From Chryseobacterium lathyri (lineage in GTDB: Bacteria > Bacteroidota > Bacteroidia > Flavobacteriales > Weeksellaceae), in the NCBI RefSeq assembly GCF_003290185.1, contig NZ_QNFY01000012.1, positions 62,001-126,000 on the forward strand: a DNA stretch of 64,000 nt, read 5' to 3'. Shown one piece after another: positions 7,278 through 14,046 of the stretch; position 1 is the stretch's first letter; each line of letters starts with the position of its first letter. The position numbers and the translations under genes were made by a program. Under the pieces are notes generated by a model. That model saw only the letters and a program-made list of their open reading frames with translations. It was not told the DNA's origin and ran no database searches.

Positions 7278-8783
7278 ATGCCACACTCGCTTACAAGCAG
7301 AACACCGAAACCAAAATATGACGTTGTACTGATAGGCGGCGGAATTATGAGCGCCACTTTAGCAACGCTGCTTCATGAATTTGATCCAAATCTTGAGATT
7401 GCCATATTTGAAAGGCTCGGAAGGTTTGCAAAAGAAAGTACAGCAGCGTGGAACAACGCAGGAACAGGGCATTCCGCATTTTGTGAACTAAATTATACTC
7501 CTGAAAAGCCGGATGGAAGTATTGATATCTCTAAGGCAGAAAGTATCGCCGAGCAGTTTGAAATGTCAAAACAGTTTTGGTCTTACCTTGTTACCCAGGG
7601 ATACGTTAAAGATCCTAAAGAATTTATCAATTCCTGCCCTCACATGAGCCTGGTATTTGGTGAAAAAGATGCTGAATATCTTAGAAAACGTCATGAAAAA
7701 ATGGCGGGATCTGTATTGTTTTCCGGGATGGAATATTCTACAGATCATGAACAGCTTAAAAAGTGGATTCCTTTGGTAATGAGCAAAAGAAATCAGTCTG
7801 AAGTAATGGCAGCGACCAAAATGGATATGGGTACAGACGTTAACTTCGGAACATTAACCAGAAAAATGGGAAGGCATTTGCTGGAAGATTCTAATGTTGA
7901 GGTATTCCTGTACCACGAAGTAAAAGACGTTGATCCAAGAGAAGACGGGAAGTGGGAAATGAAGGTGAAAGACAGAATCCACAATCATAAACAGGAAGTA
8001 GTTGCTGATTTTGTATTCATTGGTGCCGGAGGGTATGCGCTTCCGCTGCTGGGCAGCTCGGATATCAAAGAAAGCGAAGGATATGGAGGTTTCCCTGTTT
8101 CCGGCCAATGGCTCGTGAGTCATAATCAGGAATTGGTAGAAAAGCATCATGCAAAAGTATACACCCAGGCGACAGTAGATGCTCCGCCAATGTCTGTTCC
8201 TCACTTAGACCTTAGAATTATTGATGGTAAAAAAGCACTTCTTTTCGGGCCTTTTGCCGGATTTTCTACAAAATTCCTGAAAGAAGGAAGTTATCTGGAT
8301 TTGCCTGAAAGTGTTAATACAAAAAATTTAAGATCACTATTTGGTGCCTGGTGGCATAATCTTCCTCTGACTAAATATCTTATTCAGCAGGTGGCGATGA
8401 CGAAATCCCAGAGAATGCAGCACCTGAGAGAATTCATCAAAGATGCCAAAGAAGAAGATTGGGAACTGAAAGTAGCCGGGCAGAGAGTACAGATCATTAA
8501 AAAAGACGAAAAAGAAGGCGGAAAGCTGGAATTCGGAACCGAAGTCGTTGTAAATAAAAGCGGAACCATCGCTTCATTGCTTGGTGCTTCTCCGGGAGCC
8601 TCCACAGCAGTATATGCCATGCTGAATGTTCTCGAGAAATGTTTCCCTGAAAAATTAAACGGAGAATGGAAAGAGAAGTTATTGGAAATGGTTCCTTCGT
8701 ATGGACAAAAATTAGCCCAAAATCCTGAGCTTACAGAGAAAGTAAGAAATTATACCAAAGAAAAACTGGAATTAGAATATTAA
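7278..8783 (+). CDS. mqo: Malate:quinone oxidoreductase
   Basis: This 501-residue FAD enzyme oxidises malate to oxaloacetate and passes electrons to membrane quinone, a TCA-cycle step alternative to malate dehydrogenase. The N-terminus has the FAD-binding motif VVLIGGGIMSATLATLL, then the family signatures ESTAAWNNAGTGHSAFCELNYTP and GFPVSGQWLV. The C-terminal part carries LLGASPGASTAVYAML and ends LELEY. It lacks a signal peptide, as expected for a peripheral inner-membrane protein on the cytoplasmic side. An imperfect minus-7 (GAAATTTG, 7254-7261) lies just upstream. The gene is followed within 6 bp by a dispersed inverted repeat. Confidence 0.96.
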   Translation: MPHSLTSRTPKPKYDVVLIGGGIMSATLATLLHEFDPNLEIAIFERLGRFAKESTAAWNNAGTGHSAFCELNYTPEKPDGSIDISKAESIAEQFEMSKQFWSYLVTQGYVKDPKEFINSCPHMSLVFGEKDAEYLRKRHEKMAGSVLFSGMEYSTDHEQLKKWIPLVMSKRNQSEVMAATKMDMGTDVNFGTLTRKMGRHLLEDSNVEVFLYHEVKDVDPREDGKWEMKVKDRIHNHKQEVVADFVFIGAGGYALPLLGSSDIKESEGYGGFPVSGQWLVSHNQELVEKHHAKVYTQATVDAPPMSVPHLDLRIIDGKKALLFGPFAGFSTKFLKEGSYLDLPESVNTKNLRSLFGAWWHNLPLTKYLIQQVAMTKSQRMQHLREFIKDAKEEDWELKVAGQRVQIIKKDEKEGGKLEFGTEVVVNKSGTIASLLGASPGASTAVYAMLNVLEKCFPEKLNGEWKEKLLEMVPSYGQKLAQNPELTEKVRNYTKEKLELEY

Positions 8784-8788
8784 AAAAG

Positions 8789-8854
8789 TCAATGATGAAT
8801 AGTCAATTGTGAATTCTAAATTCTAAATTCTAAAAATTGACTATTCACCATTGA
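8789..8854. repeat. Dispersed inverted repeat (REP-like), copy 1
   Basis: The left arm TCAATGATGAATAGTCAATT (8789-8808) and right arm 8835-8854 pair at 19 of 20 positions. The loop holds three tandem copies of AATTCTA. A related element sits at 22466-22551 and a weaker one at 49827-49880. The right arm runs into the start region of the next gene. Confidence 0.7.
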
Positions 8855-9276
8855 CAATTGACATTGTTATAAAGGTGGAAGAAGTAATTGTAAAGCCCGT
8901 TATTGCCAAAGAACTCCTGGAATCTCTTCAAACCAAAATAGAAGAGGAGAAGCAGGTTATTGTACATTGCTGTTTTCCTGCATCACCGTTTTTGGGCAAT
9001 CTGATCAGGATCTGGAACTCCACTTATCTTCTTGATAACCAGTCTGACCATAAAAGTAAGCTGATCCATGCTGAGAATATTACGATCTATCCCAACTGGA
9101 CAGCTGTTCCGTTTATGCGGGATTTCTGGTTTACTTTAGTGTTTTCCGGTTTGCCGAGAGACTGTAAAAGTTTCGACCTCAAAGAAGTTATTCCGGAAGA
9201 AGGAGGCTTTTTTGTGGAGTCTATTAAAAGAAATTCTCTGGACGTTTACCGTGTGAAAATATCAGAATCGTATTAA
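8851..9276 (+). CDS. Conserved hypothetical protein, start codon uncertain
   Basis: I do not recognise a function for this protein of up to 141 residues. The body is clearly coding and soluble (VIVHCCFPASPFLGNLIRIW, HAENITIYPNWTAVP, TLVFSGLPRDCKSFDLKEVIPE). It looks like a small beta-rich domain without signal peptide. No ATG exists in frame upstream of the conserved part. The possible starts are TTG at 8851, inside the right arm of an inverted repeat, or GTG at 8875. The repeat may have replaced the original 5' end. aadS follows 8 bp downstream, so the two are probably co-transcribed. Confidence 0.65.
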   Translation: MTIDIVIKVEEVIVKPVIAKELLESLQTKIEEEKQVIVHCCFPASPFLGNLIRIWNSTYLLDNQSDHKSKLIHAENITIYPNWTAVPFMRDFWFTLVFSGLPRDCKSFDLKEVIPEEGGFFVESIKRNSLDVYRVKISESY

Positions 9277-9284
9277 CAGAAAAC

Positions 9285-10151
9285 ATGACAGCACGCCAAG
9301 AAAAACTGGAACAGATCATTATTTGGGCAGAAAACAATCCTGATATCCATGTTGTACTGCTAACCAGTTCACTGGTCAACCCTTATGCACCTGTAGATGA
9401 TTTAAGTGATCTTGATGTAGAGCTGGTTTTTGAAAACATGAAGGAATACGAGGCTGATAAAAAATGGATTTATCTTTTTGGTGAGCCTATTTCCATGGTT
9501 GAGGAAAATGAGACTTATTTTGACGGAAAACATGCCATGAAAATGGTATTGTACGCCGATCATGTGAAGGTTGATTTTAAACTTTATCAGAGATCAGAGT
9601 TTTTAAAAGAGGTACAGAAAGAGCAACTTCCGGAAGATTGGGATGTAGGCTATAAAGTTCTGGTTGATAAAGACAGCCTTACTAAAAACCTGAAGTCTCC
9701 AACCTATCAATCTGTTATGATCCAGAAGCCTACAGAACAAAGATTTCAGCAATTAATGAATGATTTCTGGTGGGATACAACCTATGTGGCAAAATGTCTT
9801 AAACGCGGAGATCTGTTTTATGCTAAATTCATGTCCGAAGATGTGATCAGGACAGATTATCTGGTTCCTCTCATCGAGTGGTATATTGCCAGCTTTCACG
9901 ACTGGAAAAATATAACGACCAATAAACACGGCCGCCTTTTCAGAAAATATCTTTCTGCGGAACTCTGGACTCGGGTAGAAGCTACATTTTCAGGCAGCAA
10001 TATTAATGATAACTGGCATGCCCTATACGCTGCTGCGGATCTTGTACATGAGCTGGGAACGGCTTTGGCGCAGAAGCTTGATTTTGAATACCCACAAAAA
10101 CATGAACATGATATCAGGAAGTACCTTGCTGAGGTGAAATCCATGCCCTGA
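9285..10151 (+). CDS. aadS: AadS-type aminoglycoside 6-adenylyltransferase
   Basis: This 288-residue protein belongs to the ANT(6) family, which transfers AMP from ATP to the 6-hydroxyl of streptomycin. The nucleotidyltransferase signature is LLTSSLVNPYAPVDDLSDLDVELVF (residues about 25-49), with the Ser-Ser of the usual G-S region and the D-x-D metal pair. A third acidic residue is in HVKVDFKLY. The C-terminal half has the family motifs NDFWWDTTYVAKCL and LIEWYIASFHDW, as remembered for AadS of Bacteroides and Chryseobacterium. It sits among core genes with no mobile element nearby, so it is probably intrinsic. Whether it confers measurable resistance cannot be judged from sequence. Confidence 0.88.
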   Translation: MTARQEKLEQIIIWAENNPDIHVVLLTSSLVNPYAPVDDLSDLDVELVFENMKEYEADKKWIYLFGEPISMVEENETYFDGKHAMKMVLYADHVKVDFKLYQRSEFLKEVQKEQLPEDWDVGYKVLVDKDSLTKNLKSPTYQSVMIQKPTEQRFQQLMNDFWWDTTYVAKCLKRGDLFYAKFMSEDVIRTDYLVPLIEWYIASFHDWKNITTNKHGRLFRKYLSAELWTRVEATFSGSNINDNWHALYAAADLVHELGTALAQKLDFEYPQKHEHDIRKYLAEVKSMP

Positions 10152-10153
10152 TG

Positions 10154-11737
10154 TCAGGCAAATTCATTCTGCGTGATCAGGTTTTCCATACAGTATTCTG
10201 CAATGGCGGTGATTGTCACAAACGGATTGACACCAATAGTTCCCGGAATCAAAGATCCATCCAGAACATAAAGATTGTCATGATCTTTTAATTTTCCGTA
10301 TTCATTCGTAGCTTTACCCAAAACACAGCCGCCCAATGGATGGTAGCACACATCTGCACCGAAACCGTTATTAAATAAGAAATGGCTTCTCGTTCCGCCA
10401 TTGGCTCTGTTCATCTTTTTTATGAAATAATCAGCATTCTCCCTCATTTTAGCTGTATGATTCTGGTTCCAGTCCAAACTGAGGTTTTTCTTTGTGTTGT
10501 CATAAGAAACCTCTCCCTTTTTATCCACCCGGTTGATCAGCAGATACAATGCCGTTGCCACATCCATTCCCATCGGAAGCGGAGCGATTTCTGTAAAAAA
10601 AGGATGTTCCTTATCATCCCAGTTATCTATACCACCCACAGGAATGGTCGATTGTTTGGAACCTGTTCCACCCGAAAGTGGTTTTACCCAGTTTCTTCCG
10701 GTCATGAAATTACCGTTATTCCCCCAGTTTTTTCCAACCTGTTCGTGAATAGGAAAACCATGAACTGCATGAGAATGTAGCAGCAGTTTTAAAGTTCCCA
10801 TTGTTCCGGCAGCCAGAATCAACTTTCTGCAATTGAATACTTTATCAGAAATTACAGTTCCTGAAGTATCGGTTTGCTGAACTTCTAAAGTATAGGTTTT
10901 ATCATCATTAAGTTTAATATTTTCAACACAGTGAAGGTCCAGGATCTCAAGATTTCCGGTTTCCAGGGCTTTTTTAAGATACGTTTTATCCAGACTGTTC
11001 TTTCCGTGATTATTTCCATAGATTACTTCCGTGTTAAAAGCAGAGCGGGGGACTTCATTTCTGTATTCCTTTTCCATATACTGAAAGTCATAGACATTCG
11101 GAACCCGCACGGTTTTAAAGCCTGCTTTATGGGCTTCTGCTTCACCCACTCTCGTAAATTTATAATAAGGACAATCCTTTAAAAACTGCTCACCGATAAC
11201 ATTTACCTTCAGTTCTTTGTGTACCAAAGGAAAATAGTGATTATAGAACTTTTCAGCATCCAGATCAGGAAATACTTCTTTAAAATAACTTTCCTTCGGA
11301 GTTACTGCCATTCCGCCATTGACAAGAGAGCCGCCACCAACGCCTCTGCCAACCCAGATATTGATATTTTCAAAATCCATTCTGTCCAGGGTTCCTGTAA
11401 AAGGAGTCAGAGAAAAAATATTCATGAATGGCGCGATGGTCTTTTTTTTCAGCCATGCAGCACTTTTCCCCGGTTTCAGCATATTTGAAAATGGAATCCC
11501 TGATTTTTCCCAGTTGAGGCCCATTTCCAGCATAATGACCTTTTTTCCGGCTTCACAGAGCCGAAGGGCAGAAACAGCACCTCCGTACCCGCTGCCAATA
11601 ATAAGTATGGGGGCGTTTATAGTTTCCTTTTCCAGTTTTCCTTTTCTGGGCTCTACGGCCTGAAACATATTAGAATTAAGGAAATAAAAACCTGATACCG
11701 CGAGAATGCCTGTCTTAATGAATTTCTTTCTGTCCAT
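10154..11737 (-). CDS. GMC oxidoreductase, class I cholesterol-oxidase-like
   Basis: I prefer the Met at 11737 (527 residues, MDRKKFIKTG) over an in-frame ATG at 11755, because it gives a clean twin-arginine-like (RK variant) export signal. The FAD site is APILIIGSGYGGAVSALRL. GVGGGSLVNGGMAV, VPNVYDFQYM and EVIYGNNHGK match Streptomyces ChoA closely from memory. The three catalytic positions of class I cholesterol oxidase are present: Glu383 (FTEIAPLP), His466 (CYHPLGGC) and Asn504 (GVNPFVTIT). It should oxidise a 3-beta-hydroxysterol or similar bulky alcohol using O2. The true substrate is unproven. The gene stands alone, converging on aadS with a 2-bp gap. Confidence 0.85.
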   Translation of the reverse strand: MDRKKFIKTGILAVSGFYFLNSNMFQAVEPRKGKLEKETINAPILIIGSGYGGAVSALRLCEAGKKVIMLEMGLNWEKSGIPFSNMLKPGKSAAWLKKKTIAPFMNIFSLTPFTGTLDRMDFENINIWVGRGVGGGSLVNGGMAVTPKESYFKEVFPDLDAEKFYNHYFPLVHKELKVNVIGEQFLKDCPYYKFTRVGEAEAHKAGFKTVRVPNVYDFQYMEKEYRNEVPRSAFNTEVIYGNNHGKNSLDKTYLKKALETGNLEILDLHCVENIKLNDDKTYTLEVQQTDTSGTVISDKVFNCRKLILAAGTMGTLKLLLHSHAVHGFPIHEQVGKNWGNNGNFMTGRNWVKPLSGGTGSKQSTIPVGGIDNWDDKEHPFFTEIAPLPMGMDVATALYLLINRVDKKGEVSYDNTKKNLSLDWNQNHTAKMRENADYFIKKMNRANGGTRSHFLFNNGFGADVCYHPLGGCVLGKATNEYGKLKDHDNLYVLDGSLIPGTIGVNPFVTITAIAEYCMENLITQNEFA

Positions 11738-11875
11738 GTGCTCTGTAGGGGGCAAAAAATATGCTAAAGAAATTGGAGGACGGATTATTTAAAACAGATT
11801 GTATGTTTTTATTATAATTTTAACTTTTCATGCCATGGAAAATTCATAGTTTTACTCATAGTTTTTGAAAAAATC

Positions 11876-12493
11876 ATGAAAAAATATATTTTACTGTTCC
11901 TGCTGTTTCCGCTTTTTATCTTTTCTCAAAAAATGGTCTCAAAAGAGATCATGGAAATCAGGAAGTTTCAGGAAGATCTCAATGCAGAATATCTTAACCC
12001 AAAGGAAACGCCTTTGCGTGGAGATAACTTTACCAATTTTAAAGGGCATCCGTTCTTTCCGGTAGATTTAAAATATATGGTCACCGCTAAATTTAGTAAA
12101 ACAAAAAATGCCAGACCTTTTGAGCTTCCAACTTCTTCCGGTAAAACGAAATCTTATAAGGAATATGGAAAAGCAACATTTCAGCTGGACGGAAAGTCCT
12201 ATACACTGACCTTGTATCAAAGCCTTGATCTGATTAAGCAGAAAAAATATAAAGACTATTTATTTCTACCCTTCCGGGATGCTACCAACGAAAAAGAAAC
12301 CTACGGTGGCGGAAAATATATGGATCTGAAGATTCCAAAGGGAAATACCATTATCCTGGATTTCAATCAATCCTATCAGCCTTACTGTGCGTACAATGCC
12401 TACGATTACAACTGTCCGATCGTTCCTGAGGAAAATAAGCTTCCGGTTGAGATCAGAGCCGGTGTAATGTATCAGGATATTTATCATCATTAA
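11876..12493 (+). CDS. DUF1684 domain protein, exported
   Basis: This 205-residue protein has a hydrophobic signal peptide (1-18, ending FIFSQ). The body matches the DUF1684 pattern: LRGDNFTNFKGHPFFPVD, then KSYKEYGKATFQLDGKSYTLTLYQS, and a conserved C-terminal block CAYNAYDYNCPIVPEENKLPVEIRAGV. The family is common in bacteria and its biochemical role is not established. Two cysteines in the terminal block could form a disulfide after export. A GNAT acetyltransferase gene begins 4 bp after the stop, so the two are probably co-transcribed, although no shared pathway is evident. Confidence 0.83.
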   Translation: MKKYILLFLLFPLFIFSQKMVSKEIMEIRKFQEDLNAEYLNPKETPLRGDNFTNFKGHPFFPVDLKYMVTAKFSKTKNARPFELPTSSGKTKSYKEYGKATFQLDGKSYTLTLYQSLDLIKQKKYKDYLFLPFRDATNEKETYGGGKYMDLKIPKGNTIILDFNQSYQPYCAYNAYDYNCPIVPEENKLPVEIRAGVMYQDIYHH

Positions 12494-12497
12494 GAAT

Positions 12498-12971
12498 ATG
12501 GTCAGATTAGAGTTTTTTAAAGAATCCGATTTCACGGAACTTGATTATGCTCTGGATGAAAATCAGGAGCAGTATACTTCAACGGTAAAAAAAGCTTTGG
12601 ATAGGATAAAAGAGAGGAATGATGGTAAAGCATTCGCCGTTACCATTTTTGAAAATGAAAAACCTGCAGGTTTTTTTGTCCTGGATTTCGGGGAAGATAA
12701 GCTGGATCTTACAGACAACGAAAAATCTGTTTTACTAAGATCTTTGTCTATAAATCCTGGCTTACAGGGAAAAGGAATCGGGAAAGAAGCCATGCAGAAA
12801 GTGGATGGATTTGTCAAAGAAAATTTTCCGGATTGTGATGAAATTGTTCTTGCGGTTAATCAGAAAAATGTTTCAGCATATCATATCTACCTGAAAGCAG
12901 GTTATCTGTACGACGGTAAAACCAGCATGGGAAGAAGCGGTCCCCAGTATCTGATGTATAAAAAATTTTAA
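12498..12971 (+). CDS. GNAT family N-acetyltransferase
   Basis: This 157-residue single-domain acetyltransferase is predicted to move an acetyl group from acetyl-CoA to an amine. The core is LRSLSINPGLQGKGIGKEAMQKV (residues 76-98), carrying the acetyl-CoA pyrophosphate loop Q/R-x-x-G-x-G/A (QGKGIG), followed by VLAVNQKNVSAYHIYLKAGY, the usual beta-5/alpha-4 with a conserved Tyr. It starts 4 bp after the DUF1684 gene, indicating one transcript. The substrate is unknown; the sequence does not mark it as a ribosomal-protein or antibiotic acetyltransferase. Confidence 0.88.
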   Translation: MVRLEFFKESDFTELDYALDENQEQYTSTVKKALDRIKERNDGKAFAVTIFENEKPAGFFVLDFGEDKLDLTDNEKSVLLRSLSINPGLQGKGIGKEAMQKVDGFVKENFPDCDEIVLAVNQKNVSAYHIYLKAGYLYDGKTSMGRSGPQYLMYKKF

Positions 12972-13015
12972 GAAAATTTTAAATTCAAAAATTCCATCCT
13001 GCTGAATTGTTTCCA

Positions 13016-13023
13016 TAACTTTG
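13016..13023 (+). promoter_or_regulatory. Minus-7 element of the SDR gene
   Basis: TAACTTTG matches TAnnTTTG exactly, 21 bp before the ATG at 13045. No clear minus-33 TTTG at 19-21 bp is seen. Confidence 0.45.
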
Positions 13024-13044
13024 AGTAACATCAAATCATAAAAT

Positions 13045-13854
13045 ATGGAAATATCACTTCATAATCAGGTAGCTGTCGTTACAGGAGCTTCCAGCGGAAT
13101 AGGTTCAGGAATTGCAAAATCTCTGGCTTCCGCGGGGGCGACGGTTATTGTCAATCATTCTTCAGAAAGATCAACAGATGAGGCACAGGCTGTCTTAAAA
13201 GAAATTACAGATGCAGGCGGAAACGGAATAACTTACCAATGTGATGTCTCCAAAGAAGATCAGGTTATCAAAATGTTTCAGGATACGGTTTCACAATTCG
13301 GAACGGTAGACATTCTGATCAATAATGCCGGAATTCAAAAAGACTCGAAATTTACTGAAATGACCCTCGACCAGTGGAATGCGGTGATAGGAGTGAATCT
13401 TACCGGACAGTTTCTCTGCGCACGCGAAGCCATAAAAGAATTTCTGCGTCGTGGTATAGATCCGTCCCGTTCCATTGCCTGCGGAAAAATCATTCATATA
13501 AGTTCGGTACATGAAATTATTCCTTGGGCAGGCCATGCCAATTACGCGGCGAGTAAAGGAGCCATAAGAATGCTGATGCAAACCCTTGCACAGGAATATG
13601 GAGCAGATAAGATCCGTGTCAATTCTATCTGTCCCGGTGCTATCCAAACACCGATCAATAAAGATGCTTGGAGTACTCCTCAGGCTTTGAACTCACTCTT
13701 GAATCTTATTCCTTACAACAGAATCGGGCAGCCACAGGATATTGGAAACTTAGCTGCCTTTTTAGCAAGTGACCTGGCTGATTATATCACAGGAACCAGC
13801 ATTTTTGTAGACGGAGCGATGACCACTTTCGAGAGCTTTTCTACAGGAGGGTAG
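13045..13854 (+). CDS. SDR family oxidoreductase, glucose 1-dehydrogenase-like
   Basis: This 269-residue classical short-chain dehydrogenase has the cofactor motif TGASSGIGSGIA (residues 13-24), structural NNAG, the catalytic Ser in ISSVHEIIP, Y-A-A-S-K, and the C-terminal signature SDLADYITGTSIFVDGA. Many close family members are annotated glucose 1-dehydrogenase. The next gene, 192 bp downstream on the same strand, encodes a GH63 glucosidase that could release glucose, which makes that activity reasonable but unproven. It has its own TAACTTTG promoter element. Confidence 0.88.
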   Translation: MEISLHNQVAVVTGASSGIGSGIAKSLASAGATVIVNHSSERSTDEAQAVLKEITDAGGNGITYQCDVSKEDQVIKMFQDTVSQFGTVDILINNAGIQKDSKFTEMTLDQWNAVIGVNLTGQFLCAREAIKEFLRRGIDPSRSIACGKIIHISSVHEIIPWAGHANYAASKGAIRMLMQTLAQEYGADKIRVNSICPGAIQTPINKDAWSTPQALNSLLNLIPYNRIGQPQDIGNLAAFLASDLADYITGTSIFVDGAMTTFESFSTGG

Positions 13855-13871
13855 ACGTGGTGCGGGCTTCG

Positions 13872-13906
13872 GGGTTCGAGAGCATGAGAGTTTTAGGGTT
13901 TGAGAG
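13872..13906. repeat. Short direct repeat in the SDR-GH63 intergenic region
   Basis: GGGTTCGAGAG (13872-13882) recurs as GGGTTTGAGAG (13896-13906). The rest of 13855-14046 is simple-looking sequence with ACGTCT twice and a pyrimidine-rich tract before the GH63 gene. I see no gene in it; its function is unknown. Confidence 0.35.
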
Positions 13907-14046
13907 TGAAATGGTTGCTAGTTTGCTTGTTGTTAGTAATTAAAGTTTCTATTTTAATAGTTTGAAAATCTGACGTCTCACGTCTTAAGTCTTTCCTCTT
14001 TATTCTTTATCTCTATTCATCAATAAATTTTACAAAAAAACTACAC

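Noticed and set aside
7854..8204. 116-codon minus-strand open frame inside mqo
   Set aside because: Antisense to a well-conserved part of mqo, without signal peptide or domain.
10382..10780. 132-codon plus-strand open frame
   Set aside because: It lies inside the cholesterol-oxidase-like gene on the opposite strand, whose motifs prove the minus-strand frame.
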